Shown here one piece after another: positions 23,685-32,875 of a stretch of DNA of 64,000 nt. The notes under the pieces are model-generated. The model ran no database searches. It was not told the origin of the DNA and worked only from the letters and a program-made list of their open reading frames with translations. The stretch covers positions 1-64,000 of the forward strand of contig JBNLFS010000065.1 in NCBI GenBank assembly GCA_050305635.1, read 5' to 3'. Source of the stretch: Thiodiazotropha sp050305635 (GTDB lineage Bacteria > Pseudomonadota > Gammaproteobacteria > Chromatiales > Chromatiaceae). The translations under genes were made by a program, and so were the position numbers. Within the stretch, counting starts at the first letter, position 1, and each line of letters starts with the position of its first letter.

Positions 23685-25658
23685 ATGTTGTACAAAAGTA
23701 AATTCCATAATCGGGTGCTCGCCTCGGCCCTGTTTCTGACCGGGGCGGTGCATGCTGAAGAAGCGTTTGAACTGGGCCGGATCGAAGTCACGGCCGAGCA
23801 GGAACTTCCCGCTTTGGGAACCGCCCGTGTAGAGGCCGATGTGCTGCGGGAGGAAAACCGGGAGACCGTGGCGGAAGCGCTCGACCGGTTGCCGGGCGTG
23901 ACGCTCAACAATTTCGGGCCGCGTAATGAACAGGCGGTTTATGTACGCGGATTCGATCGGCGTCAGGTGCCGGTGTTTATCGATGGTATCCCCATATACG
24001 TGCCCTATGACGGGTATGTGGATCTTGGTCGATTCACAACCTACGACCTGGCTGAGATCGATGTCGACAAAAGCTTCAGTTCGGTGCTGTATGGATCGAA
24101 TACCCTGGGCGGTGCGATCAATCTGATCAGTCGCCGTCCCCGCCGGGTCCTCGAAGGCGAGGTGGGCGGCGGTTACAATCGGGGTGAAATCTCCGGCAGT
24201 GACGGTGCCCGGGGGTGGATCAACCTCGGTACGAACCAGGGCCGCTGGTACGCCCAGTTCAGCGGCTCCTATCTCAAACAGGACAGTTTCGCGCTTTCGG
24301 ATGATTACACCGCCACGAGTTACGAAGACGGCGGATTGCGTGAAAATGCCTATCGTAAGGACACCAAGGTCAACCTGAAATTAGGCTACACGCCAAGTCA
24401 GGAGGATGAATACGCCCTGGGTTACGTCAACCAGCAGGGTGAGAAGGGCACGCCCCCCTACGCGGGTGAAGACAGCAGTGTCACGACCCGGTTCTGGCAG
24501 TGGCCCTATTGGAACAAGGAGAGTCTCTACGGGATTACCCAGACCGGTTTGGGCGATGGCGGGACGCTCAAGAGCCGGGTCTATTACGACGTCTTCGAGA
24601 ATTCGCTCTACAGTTACGACGACGAGACCTATACCACCCAGACTCGGCGTTACGCCTTTCAAAGCTGGTATGACGACTACACCTATGGCGCCAGCCTGGA
24701 ATATGAAAAGCCGTGGTCTGAGCACACCCTGAAACTGGCGCTCAACTACAAGTTCGATCACCACGAAGAGCATGACAATGTCGAGCCGGTGCGAACCTTC
24801 GAGGATCGCAGTTACTCGCTTGCCTTGGAGGATACCTACCGATTCGATCCCCGATACTTTCTGGTAGCGGGCGTCAGCTACGACGTACGCGACAGCGTGA
24901 GAGCGGAAGGCTATGAGAATGGTGTGATTTTCGATTTCGAGGATAACGATACCGATGCCTGGAATCCGCAGATCGGACTGTTCGCCGAACTCGATGCGGC
25001 CAATCAGGGGCGTGTGACCTTGTCACGCAAAACCCGGTTACCGACCATCAAGGACCGCTACTCCTACCGCTTTGGCACCGCCTTGCCCAACCCCGATCTG
25101 GAAGCGGAAAAATCGACCACCTTTGAATTGGGTTGGGTGCATCGTCTTGGTAACTGGGCGCGCCTGGACAGCGCGGTGTTCTACAGCGATATCCGCGATC
25201 TCATCGAATCCGTCGACATCAATTCCGATGTGTATCAATTGCAGAATGTGGGCAAGGTCGTTTCCAAAGGGGTTGAACTGGGGCTGGAGGTTTGGCTCGG
25301 CAGCGACTGGGAAATCGGCGCCAACTACAGCTATCTGAAGCAGGAAAACAGAAGCTCTGACCTGAAGCTGACCAATGTGCCTGAGCACAAGGTCCAGACC
25401 TGGCTGACCTGGCATGTGACGGACCCCTTCAGTCTGAGCGCCGATGCGCACTACGAAAGTGAACGCTACACCAGCACCGACGGCCTGCGCGAAGCGGACA
25501 GCTTCACGGTCTTCGGTCTGCGTGCCGGTTACGAATTCGAGCAGGGCTGGGTCGGTCGTCTCGGAGTCAGCAATCTGAGCGACGAGAACTATGCCTATCA
25601 GGAGGGATACCCGGAAGCCGGGCGGACCTGGTACGGCAATCTGAGCTACCGGTTTTAA
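23685..25658 (+). CDS. TonB-dependent outer membrane receptor
   Basis: A 657-residue protein: signal peptide (cleaved near VHA-EEAF, residue 24), plug domain (about 45-150) with 'ALDRLPGVTLNNFG', 'VYVRGFDRRQVPVFIDGIPIYVPYDG' and 'SVLYGSNTLGGAINLIS', and a beta-barrel with alternating aromatic strands ending in 'NLSYRF' (terminal Phe). AGGGA precedes ATG 23685. The substrate is not obvious from sequence; its neighbours are modABC, an orphan binding protein and a di-haem oxidoreductase. The shared operator points to molybdate/tungstate or a metal whose import is coordinated with them; iron is the alternative. Confidence 0.9.
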   Translation: MLYKSKFHNRVLASALFLTGAVHAEEAFELGRIEVTAEQELPALGTARVEADVLREENRETVAEALDRLPGVTLNNFGPRNEQAVYVRGFDRRQVPVFIDGIPIYVPYDGYVDLGRFTTYDLAEIDVDKSFSSVLYGSNTLGGAINLISRRPRRVLEGEVGGGYNRGEISGSDGARGWINLGTNQGRWYAQFSGSYLKQDSFALSDDYTATSYEDGGLRENAYRKDTKVNLKLGYTPSQEDEYALGYVNQQGEKGTPPYAGEDSSVTTRFWQWPYWNKESLYGITQTGLGDGGTLKSRVYYDVFENSLYSYDDETYTTQTRRYAFQSWYDDYTYGASLEYEKPWSEHTLKLALNYKFDHHEEHDNVEPVRTFEDRSYSLALEDTYRFDPRYFLVAGVSYDVRDSVRAEGYENGVIFDFEDNDTDAWNPQIGLFAELDAANQGRVTLSRKTRLPTIKDRYSYRFGTALPNPDLEAEKSTTFELGWVHRLGNWARLDSAVFYSDIRDLIESVDINSDVYQLQNVGKVVSKGVELGLEVWLGSDWEIGANYSYLKQENRSSDLKLTNVPEHKVQTWLTWHVTDPFSLSADAHYESERYTSTDGLREADSFTVFGLRAGYEFEQGWVGRLGVSNLSDENYAYQEGYPEAGRTWYGNLSYRF

Positions 25659-25673
25659 TATAAGGACAAACAC

Positions 25674-26981
25674 ATGAACAGACTACAGCGTGCCCTGAGT
25701 GTGATGGCCTGTCTGATGGCTCTCCAGGTTCAGGCTAAAACCCAACTCACGGTGATGACCAGCTACCCCGAATCGGTGGTGTCCCGGTTCGAAGAGGCTT
25801 TCGAAAACCGCTATCCGGATATCCGCTTGCAGATTCTGTGGCGCATGCCATTCGATGCCCTGCCCTATCTGCTTCAGGAGCAGCAGGGCGGCGTGGATGT
25901 GTACTGGACGCCTTCTCAGCGCAACTTTCTGGCCCTGAAAGCAGCCGGCGCACTGGCGCCGATAGGAATCGACCTCTCGGGGTTGCCGGAGATCATCGGC
26001 GGAGGACGGGTTTCGGATGCGGACCACTGCTTTCTCGCCAGCGAAACCGCCGGATATGGTCTTTATTATAACCCGCAACGTTTGCAGCAACTGGGTGTGC
26101 CGGTGCCGGAGCGCTGGCAGGATCTGACCGATCCACGCTATCGGGGCGAGGTTGCATTGCCCGTGCCCTCCGGTGTGGGCTATGCCCATATGCTGGTCGA
26201 TCAGGTGTTGCAGTCCGAAGGCTGGGAGGCCGGTTGGAATCTATGGCGGGCGATAGCGCGCAATAGCCGCCTGATGATGACCCGGGGGAATTTCGTCACC
26301 GATGAGGTGGCCGCGGGTCGCAGTGCGATCGGACTGACCATGGATTTCTTCGCCAAGTCCAGTCGTGCCCGGGGTGCGGGCGGTGCCTTCGTATATCCAC
26401 GCAAGACGGCCTTCAATCCCGCGCAGATCGGGATTACCGCAAGCGCGCGTCATCCCGATGAAGCCAAGCTGTTCGTGAGTTTCATCCTGTCGGAGGCCGG
26501 GCAAAACCTGCTGTTGCTGCCGGACATCCGCAAGCTGCCGATCAGGCCGTCGGTCTATGCTCATGCGCCCGAAGGTTATGACAACCCCTTTACCCTGGAG
26601 GCCGACCTGACCTACGACGCGGTTAAGGGTATCCCCCGGCGGGGTTTGAACGCAGTGTTGTTCGATGCGGCGATTACCCATCAGCATGCGCAGTTGATTG
26701 AAACCTGGGATCTGCTTGAGCAGGCGCAGCAGGATGCCTCCCCTGTAGAACGCAAGCGGCTCGAAGCGGCTTACGCTGCTTTGACAGCACTACCGATCGA
26801 CGAACCTGACGACGGCTCGGAACTGGCCAGGGCCTGTTTGCGCCGGGCCGATGAGCCGGAGGGCGAACCGGCCTGTGCTCAGGCGGAGCAGGATTGGAAC
26901 CGGTTCTTTAAAGAGGCTTACACACGGGCCGGATCCATCGCCCGCGAGGTATTGGCGCAGCGTCAGGGAGCAGGGTCATGA
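25674..26981 (+). CDS. Periplasmic solute-binding protein (AfuA/iron-type family), orphan
   Basis: A 435-residue protein with a signal peptide (about 1-21, ...QVQA). It has the family-1 extracellular binding protein pattern: 'LTVMTSYPESVVSRFEEAFENRYPDI', 'GYGLYYNPQRLQQLGVPVPERWQDLTDPRYRGEVALP', 'ARHPDEAKLFVSFILSEAGQ'. The C-terminus is extended by about 80 charged residues. No permease or ATPase accompanies it. It lies 15 bp after the receptor gene and overlaps the di-haem gene by 4 bp, so it works with those two; it may capture the ligand delivered by the receptor. Confidence 0.85.
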   Translation: MNRLQRALSVMACLMALQVQAKTQLTVMTSYPESVVSRFEEAFENRYPDIRLQILWRMPFDALPYLLQEQQGGVDVYWTPSQRNFLALKAAGALAPIGIDLSGLPEIIGGGRVSDADHCFLASETAGYGLYYNPQRLQQLGVPVPERWQDLTDPRYRGEVALPVPSGVGYAHMLVDQVLQSEGWEAGWNLWRAIARNSRLMMTRGNFVTDEVAAGRSAIGLTMDFFAKSSRARGAGGAFVYPRKTAFNPAQIGITASARHPDEAKLFVSFILSEAGQNLLLLPDIRKLPIRPSVYAHAPEGYDNPFTLEADLTYDAVKGIPRRGLNAVLFDAAITHQHAQLIETWDLLEQAQQDASPVERKRLEAAYAALTALPIDEPDDGSELARACLRRADEPEGEPACAQAEQDWNRFFKEAYTRAGSIAREVLAQRQGAGS

Positions 26982-28321
26982 ACTGTCTGTTGCTGACGAT
27001 TCTGCTCTGTCTGTCATGGCCGGTTTGGAGCGGGCATGATGTGATCACCACCGATGACACCGGGCGGCGCGCCTATCTGATGCCGATGCCGGGTCTGAAC
27101 GACCAGGAATTGGCCCGTTTCAATGAGGGGCGCGGACTGTTTACCCAGATGTGGGTCATTCCGCCCTCCCGGGATACCCAGGTTGATGGGTTGGGTCCGC
27201 TGTATAACCGGATCTCCTGCGTGGCCTGTCATCCGGACAACGGCCGAGGCCGGGCGCCGGATGGGCCGGAGGGTGAAATGCGCTCCATGCTGGTGCGACT
27301 GAGTATCCCGGGAGCAGGGCCTCATGGCGGGCCCATGCCCCATCCGGTATACGGCGATCAGCTCAATGAACAGGGGGTGCCGGGTGTGCCGGGGGAAGGA
27401 CGGGCCGAAGTCCACTACCGGGAGACGATAGAGATATTGGGTGATGGGCAGCCGGTCTCGTTGCGTTGGCCCGAGATCCGTCTGACCGAAGCGGGCTACG
27501 GGGCATTCGGTCCGATTCTGACCTCACCCAGGATGGGTCCGGCGATTACCGGTATGGGGTTGCTGGACGCGGTATCGGAGGCGGAGCTGCTTGCCTGGGC
27601 AGATCCGCAAGATCGGGATGGTGACGGCATCTCCGGTCGTCCGAACCGGGTGTGGGATGCGGAGGCTGCAAAACCGGCGCTGGGCCGGTTTGGATACAAG
27701 GCCAATGTGGCTACCTTGCGCCAGCAGATTGCCGGGGCTTTTGTCGGTGATCTGGGTATCACATCGCCCCTGCATCGGGCGAAAAACTGCACGACTGCAC
27801 AAACGGCCTGCCGAGAGGCGATCGATGGTGGAGCGTTGGAACTGAGCGATCAGCAACTCGACGATATCACCTTCTATCACCAGATGCTGGCGGTGCCGGT
27901 GCGCCGTGACGAATCATCGTCAACGGTGACTCAGGGCGAAGCGCTGTTTCATCAGATCGGTTGCGCCGCCTGTCACCGGCCCAGTATGCGAACCTCGAAA
28001 CAGGCGCAGCCGGCTCGGCTGGCGGACCGGATCATCGAGCCCTACAGCGATCTCCTGTTGCATGACCTGGGAGCGGCGTTGTCAGACGGTCGTCGAGATT
28101 ATCAAGCCTCGGGCCGTGAGTGGCGCACCGCCCCGCTGTGGGGAATCGGACTTGCCGAAGTTGTTGCCGACGAAGTGGGTTATCTGCATGACGGACGAGC
28201 GCGCAATCTTCTGGAAGCGATTCTCTGGCACGGCGGTGAGGCTGCGGCCAGCCGGGAAGGTTTTAAGGCGCTCGATTCCGAGCAGAGGGCGGATCTGCTG
28301 GCATTTCTCTCATCCCTGTGA
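26978..28321 (+). CDS. Di-haem oxidoreductase (DUF1111, COG3488-like)
   Basis: A 447-residue exported protein (signal peptide about 1-18). Two c-type haem sites are visible: CVACH (about residue 78) and CAACH (about residue 329). Blocks 'GPEGEMRSMLVRLSIPG', 'GRFGYKANVATLRQQIAGAF', 'DLLLHDLGAALSDG' and 'WRTAPLWGIGL', plus 'LHDGRARNLLEAILWHGGEA', mark the DUF1111 di-haem family, related to the peroxidase/MauG group. In other bacteria this family accompanies iron-uptake proteins such as imelysin. Its start overlaps the binding-protein stop (ATGA). Confidence 0.88.
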   Translation: MNCLLLTILLCLSWPVWSGHDVITTDDTGRRAYLMPMPGLNDQELARFNEGRGLFTQMWVIPPSRDTQVDGLGPLYNRISCVACHPDNGRGRAPDGPEGEMRSMLVRLSIPGAGPHGGPMPHPVYGDQLNEQGVPGVPGEGRAEVHYRETIEILGDGQPVSLRWPEIRLTEAGYGAFGPILTSPRMGPAITGMGLLDAVSEAELLAWADPQDRDGDGISGRPNRVWDAEAAKPALGRFGYKANVATLRQQIAGAFVGDLGITSPLHRAKNCTTAQTACREAIDGGALELSDQQLDDITFYHQMLAVPVRRDESSSTVTQGEALFHQIGCAACHRPSMRTSKQAQPARLADRIIEPYSDLLLHDLGAALSDGRRDYQASGREWRTAPLWGIGLAEVVADEVGYLHDGRARNLLEAILWHGGEAAASREGFKALDSEQRADLLAFLSSL

Positions 28322-28679
28322 GTGGGGCGATCGACGCTCGGGGTTGATCAGGCTTCGTCCAACACCCATGAAGCGACGATAGCCCCGTATCAGCCGGGAG
28401 AGCAGACCGCCATCTTGGTTGCTGGGATGCGAAACACAACCGGATGATGTTTATCCAATCGGCGGTGTTGTCACCAGCGGGTAATTGCGCCGGGAGCCGG
28501 AATGGCCCCCGGGTGAAAGGGGATAGGGTGTGATCAGCGTTTATTTGTGAAATCGGGCCGTATAAATATCGCCAGACCTGTATAATTTTTATGTCGCTAT
28601 CCTTTGACCTTATATTCAAGACCCCTTATACTCCTCCCTCCTTACTGGTGAGGCTCATTTGGGGTACCGGGAAACCGGC
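28322..28679 (+). promoter_or_regulatory. atp operon promoter region
   Basis: About 350 bp without a gene. A TATAAT box at 28581-28586 is a candidate -10 element about 95 bp before the atpI start; no good -35 lies at the usual distance. An inverted repeat near 28490-28530 (GCCGGGAGCC... / GGCCCCCGGG) could end the upstream di-haem operon. Confidence 0.35.
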
Positions 28680-29060
28680 ATGCAGCTTACCGGAAACAAT
28701 CAGATACGCACCATTGTAGTGCTCCAATTTGGGGCATCGCTAGTGATTGGTTTGGCGTTATTGGGTTTCGGTAAATCCCTTGCATTGTCCGGGTTGACGG
28801 GTGGTCTGATTGCCGCATTGGCCAACGGCTTTTTTGCCTACCGTTCCTTCCGTCGTTATCGCGCGCAGGAGCCGGGCAGGATCGTGGGTCAGATGTTCGG
28901 TGCCGAAATCCAGAAGCTGGTTCTGACGGGGTTCCTGTTCTGGTTGACAATTGTCACCTTCGAATCCGTGAGTATCGGTGTACTATTGGGGGCTTACCTG
29001 ACCGTTCAGGTGATCATCCCATTGATTGTTTTGGTTTTTCGAGATAGACAGAGTACATAG
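28680..29060 (+). CDS. atpI: ATP synthase protein I
   Basis: A 126-residue membrane protein with four hydrophobic spans (about 10-27, 31-52, 74-93, 97-118), as in AtpI, the assembly factor or Mg2+-related protein in front of most atp operons. ATG 28680 is chosen; TTG 28659, seven codons earlier, has a GAGG before it and is possible. 'GLTGGLIAALANGFFAYRSFR' and 'QKLVLTGFLFWL' fit the family. It is 12 bp from atpB. Confidence 0.85.
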   Translation: MQLTGNNQIRTIVVLQFGASLVIGLALLGFGKSLALSGLTGGLIAALANGFFAYRSFRRYRAQEPGRIVGQMFGAEIQKLVLTGFLFWLTIVTFESVSIGVLLGAYLTVQVIIPLIVLVFRDRQST

Positions 29061-29072
29061 GTAATCTGGATT

Positions 29073-29933
29073 ATGGCTGGCGACGCCCTCACCTCCGGTG
29101 AATACATCAAACACCATCTGACCAATCTCACCTTCGGGCAGCATCCCGATGGGCACTGGGGTCTCGCGCACAGCGCTGAAGAGGCCAAGGAGATGGGCTT
29201 TTGGGCGATCCATGTGGACACCATGTTCTGGTCCCTGCTGCTGGGCGCGCTGTTCCTGTTTTACTTCTCCAAGGCGGCTAAGAACGCAACCAACGGCGTT
29301 CCCGGTGGGCTGCAGAATTTCGTCGAGTGGATTGTCGAGTTCATCGACACCAGCGTGCGGGGTTCGTTCTCGGGCCGTAATGCCCTGGTCGCGCCTCTCG
29401 CGCTGACCATTTTCGTGTGGATTTTCCTGCAAAACCTTATGGACCTGGTTCCGGTCGATTTCATCCCCTGGATCACGGGTATGTTAGGTATTCACTTTAT
29501 GAAGGTGGTTCCCTCCACCGATCCCAACGCGACCTTTGGCATGGCCATCGGTGTGTTCATTCTGGTTCTCTTCTACAGCATCAAGATCAAAGGTATCGGA
29601 GGGTTCGCCGGCGAGCTGACCTTGCAGCCCTTCTCCTCCAGTAATCCTGTGGTCAATCTATTGTTCATTCCGGTCAACTTCGTGCTGGAATTCGTGAGTC
29701 TGATCGCCAAGCCGATTTCACTGGCCCTGCGACTGTTCGGCAACATGTACGCCGGTGAGATGATCTTCATCCTCATCGCCATTATGTACAACGCCGGGGT
29801 GGTCCTCGGGTTGTTCGGCGGCGTGCTCCAGCTCGGCTGGGCGATTTTCCATATCCTGATCATCACGCTGCAGGCGTTCATCTTTATGACCCTGACCATC
29901 GTGTACCTGGATATGGCGCATCACGAACACTGA
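29073..29933 (+). CDS. atpB: F0F1 ATP synthase subunit a
   Basis: A 286-residue integral membrane subunit of the proton channel. The family motif 'LSLALRLFGNMYAGE' (about 221-236) carries the essential Arg facing the c-ring, and 'FIFMTLTIVYLDMAHH' is the usual C-terminal helix. With five to six TM spans it is of normal length. It carries protons between the periplasm and the c-ring Asp. Confidence 0.97.
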   Translation: MAGDALTSGEYIKHHLTNLTFGQHPDGHWGLAHSAEEAKEMGFWAIHVDTMFWSLLLGALFLFYFSKAAKNATNGVPGGLQNFVEWIVEFIDTSVRGSFSGRNALVAPLALTIFVWIFLQNLMDLVPVDFIPWITGMLGIHFMKVVPSTDPNATFGMAIGVFILVLFYSIKIKGIGGFAGELTLQPFSSSNPVVNLLFIPVNFVLEFVSLIAKPISLALRLFGNMYAGEMIFILIAIMYNAGVVLGLFGGVLQLGWAIFHILIITLQAFIFMTLTIVYLDMAHHEH

Positions 29934-29978
29934 TTTCATTTTCTTAAACTATCTAGTTCATTAAACGGGAGACCAATA

Positions 29979-30212
29979 ATGGAACAAGCACTGCTGTATA
30001 TTGCCGGCGCGATCATGATGGGCCTGGGTGCCCTGGGCGCTGCGGTCGGCATCGGCGTTTTGGGTGGCCGCTTTCTCGAGGGCGCCGCTCGCCAGCCTGA
30101 ACTCATCCCCATGCTGCGTACCCAGTTCTTCATCGTCATGGGTCTGGTTGACGCCGTGCCCATGATTGCCGTGGGTCTGGCAATGTACGTACTGTTCGCG
30201 GTTGCCGGTTAA
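29979..30212 (+). CDS. atpE: F0F1 ATP synthase subunit c
   Basis: A 77-residue hairpin of two TM helices. The polar loop is 'RFLEGAARQPELIP', and the ion-carrying carboxylate is Asp58 in 'VMGLVDAVPMIAVGL'. The residues found in Na+-binding c-subunits are not present, so proton coupling is likely. 'GGGAGA'-type helix 1 is represented by 'GALGAAVGIGVLGG'. Confidence 0.97.
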   Translation: MEQALLYIAGAIMMGLGALGAAVGIGVLGGRFLEGAARQPELIPMLRTQFFIVMGLVDAVPMIAVGLAMYVLFAVAG

Positions 30213-30267
30213 TTCGGACCCGTCGCGAACGTTTTACACATCTCGTTAGACGAGAGGTAATTCCGGG

Positions 30268-30738
30268 ATGAACATCAATCTGACTCTCATCGGTCAGCTG
30301 CTCTCATTTGCGGTCTTCGTGTGGTTCACCATGAAGTACGTCTGGACACCCATCATGGGTGCTCTGGAAACCCGCAAGAAAGAGATCGCGGACGGTCTGG
30401 CAGCCGCTGAACGGGGCCAGCACGAGCAGGAACTGGCCAAGGAGCGCGCCAAGGATGTCCTGCATGAAGCGAAGGCCCAGGCTGCGGAAATCGTGGCTCA
30501 GGCGCAGAAGCGTGCAGCTGAAATTGTCGATGAATCCAAAAACACGGCTCGTGTGGAAGGTGAGCGTATCCTGAGCAACGCGCATGCGGAGATCGAACAG
30601 GAAACCAACCGGGCCCGCGAGCAATTGCGCGAAAAGGTCGGCCAACTGGCCGTGGCGGGTGCTGAAAAGATTCTCCGTAAAGAGATCAGCGCCGACGCCC
30701 ACCAGGATATCGTCGCCGCCCTGGCGAAAGAGATTTAA
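30268..30738 (+). CDS. atpF: F0F1 ATP synthase subunit b
   Basis: A 156-residue stator subunit: one N-terminal TM helix (about 7-26), then a long charged helix (Glu/Lys/Ala-rich) that dimerises and reaches subunit delta. Standard length for gammaproteobacteria. Single b gene, so a homodimer. Confidence 0.97.
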   Translation: MNINLTLIGQLLSFAVFVWFTMKYVWTPIMGALETRKKEIADGLAAAERGQHEQELAKERAKDVLHEAKAQAAEIVAQAQKRAAEIVDESKNTARVEGERILSNAHAEIEQETNRAREQLREKVGQLAVAGAEKILRKEISADAHQDIVAALAKEI

Positions 30739-30747
30739 GGCGGTACT

Positions 30748-31287
30748 ATGGCCGGTGAAGCTACCACAATCGCCCGTCCTTACGCGGAAGCGGTATTTGC
30801 CCACGCAGATGGGGCTGGCAAGCTGGATATCTGGCTGGAAATGCTGGAGTTTCTGGCATCTGTCGTGCAGGACGAGGCCCTGGAGCAGACCGTCAGCAAT
30901 CCACTGATCGAGCTCGATGCCCTGACGGATCTGCTGTTGGAGATCGGCGGTGGACGGCTCAACGAGGAAGGCGCCAATCTGGTTCGCCTACTGGTTCAGA
31001 ACCGTCGCCTGTCCGTGCTGCCGGAGATCAAGGTGCTGTTCGAAGCGCTCAAGGCGGACAAAGAAAAGGTGCAGACGGTCCATATCACCTCAGCCTACGC
31101 CCTCAAGCCCGCGCAGGAAAAACTTATAGCCGAGGCCTTAAAGGCCAAGCTGGGACGCGATATCACCATCACCAGTGAAAAGGATGCCGATCTGATCGGG
31201 GGTGTTCATATCCGCGCCGGCGATATGGTCATCGACGGCTCCGTCCGTGGTCAGCTCCAGCAATTGGCGAACGAATTGGGAATCTAA
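30748..31287 (+). CDS. atpH: F0F1 ATP synthase subunit delta
   Basis: A 179-residue OSCP/delta subunit linking the b stator to the F1 head. N-terminal 'TTIARPYAEAVFAHA' and C-terminal 'DLIGGVHIRAGDMVIDGSVRGQLQQLANEL' are the family signatures. It lies 9 bp after atpF. Confidence 0.97.
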   Translation: MAGEATTIARPYAEAVFAHADGAGKLDIWLEMLEFLASVVQDEALEQTVSNPLIELDALTDLLLEIGGGRLNEEGANLVRLLVQNRRLSVLPEIKVLFEALKADKEKVQTVHITSAYALKPAQEKLIAEALKAKLGRDITITSEKDADLIGGVHIRAGDMVIDGSVRGQLQQLANELGI

Positions 31288-31300
31288 GCGAGAAGCCATC

Positions 31301-32842
31301 ATGCAACTCAATCCATCCGAGATCAGCGACCTGATCAAAAGCAAGATCGAAAAATTCGATCTCAAGACCGAAGCCCGCAACGAGGGTACGATCATCAGTC
31401 TGACTGATGGTATCGCCCGCATCCACGGTCTCGAGGATGTTATGTCCTACGAGATGCTGGAGTTTCCGGGGAACACCTACGGCCTGGCGCTCAACCTGGA
31501 ACGCGACTCCGTCGGCGCCGTGGTACTGGGTGACTACAAGCACCTGACGGAAGGCGATGCGGTGAAGTGTACCGGCCGGGTACTCGAAGTTCCGGTGGGT
31601 GAGGGTTTGCTGGGACGAATCGTCGACTCCCTGGGTAATCCCCTGGACGGCAAGGGCGAGATCAAGGCGGTAGCCACCTCCCCCATCGAAAAGGTCGCCC
31701 CGGGCGTTATCGAGCGTAAATCGGTCGATCAGCCGGTGCAGACCGGTATCAAGGCCATCGACGCCATGGTGCCGATCGGTCGCGGTCAGCGTGAGTTGAT
31801 CATCGGCGACCGCCAGACCGGTAAGTCCGCGGTGGCCATCGACGCCATCATCAACCAGAAGGGTACCGGCGTTAAGTGTATCTACGTCGCGGTGGGACAG
31901 AAGAACTCCACCATCGCCCAGGTGGCCCGCAAGCTCGAAGAGCATGGCGCCCTGGAGCACACCATCATCGTCGCGGCGCCGGCAGCCGATTCCGCGGCCA
32001 TGCAGTTCATCGCCCCCTACTCCGGTTGCACCATGGGTGAATACTTCCGCGACAAGGGCGAAGACGCGCTGATCATCTACGACGATCTGACCAAACAGGC
32101 CTGGGCCTATCGTCAGGTCTCCCTGTTGCTGCGTCGTCCGCCGGGTCGTGAAGCCTATCCCGGTGATGTGTTCTACCTGCACTCCCGTCTGCTGGAGCGC
32201 GCCGCGCGTGTCAACGCCGCCTTCGTGGAAAAGAACACCGGGGGCAAAGTTAAGGGCCAGACCGGTTCTCTGACCGCACTGCCGATCATCGAGACCCAGG
32301 CGGGTGACGTGTCGGCCTTCGTGCCCACCAACGTGATCTCTATCACCGACGGCCAGATCTTCCTCGAAGCGGATCTGTTCAACGCCGGTATCCGCCCCGC
32401 CATCAACGCCGGTCTCTCGGTATCCCGTGTGGGTGGTGCGGCTCAGACCAAGATCATCAAGAAGTTGGGTGGCGGTGTGCGTCTGGCCCTGGCTCAGTAT
32501 CGTGAGCTGGCCGCGTTCTCCCAGTTCGCCTCCGATCTTGACGAAGCGACCCGCAAGCAGCTGGAGCGTGGCGCTCGAGTCACCGAGCTGATGAAGCAGG
32601 CGCAGTACTCGCCCTTGTCGATCGCCGGCATGGCCGTCTCCCTGTTTGCCGCCAACGAAGGCTACCTGGATGACGTGGACACCGCGAAAGTGGTGGACTT
32701 TGAAGGCGCGCTGCAGGGTTACATGAAGAGCAGCCACAAGGATCTGATGGACAAGATCGTCGAAACCGGTGACTACAACGCCGAGATCGAGCAGGCGCTG
32801 CACGACGCACTGAAAGACTTCAAAGCCAACCACACCTGGTAA
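31301..32842 (+). CDS. atpA: F0F1 ATP synthase subunit alpha
   Basis: A 513-residue subunit from ATG 31301 (MQLNPSEISDLIK); the frame is open upstream into atpH but that is not the start. The nucleotide-binding P-loop is GDRQTGKS (about 169-176), and 'PAINAGLSVSRVGGAAQ' is the ATPase alpha/beta signature. Non-catalytic nucleotide sites, alternating with beta in the F1 hexamer. Confidence 0.98.
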   Translation: MQLNPSEISDLIKSKIEKFDLKTEARNEGTIISLTDGIARIHGLEDVMSYEMLEFPGNTYGLALNLERDSVGAVVLGDYKHLTEGDAVKCTGRVLEVPVGEGLLGRIVDSLGNPLDGKGEIKAVATSPIEKVAPGVIERKSVDQPVQTGIKAIDAMVPIGRGQRELIIGDRQTGKSAVAIDAIINQKGTGVKCIYVAVGQKNSTIAQVARKLEEHGALEHTIIVAAPAADSAAMQFIAPYSGCTMGEYFRDKGEDALIIYDDLTKQAWAYRQVSLLLRRPPGREAYPGDVFYLHSRLLERAARVNAAFVEKNTGGKVKGQTGSLTALPIIETQAGDVSAFVPTNVISITDGQIFLEADLFNAGIRPAINAGLSVSRVGGAAQTKIIKKLGGGVRLALAQYRELAAFSQFASDLDEATRKQLERGARVTELMKQAQYSPLSIAGMAVSLFAANEGYLDDVDTAKVVDFEGALQGYMKSSHKDLMDKIVETGDYNAEIEQALHDALKDFKANHTW

Positions 32843-32875
32843 CGGGCCGGTTAACACGAGATAGGGTCAAGAGTT

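Noticed and set aside
31229..32857. 542-codon minus-strand frame antisense to atpA (and 33749-35212 antisense to atpD)
   Set aside because: Shadow frames produced by the strong codon bias of highly conserved ATP synthase genes.
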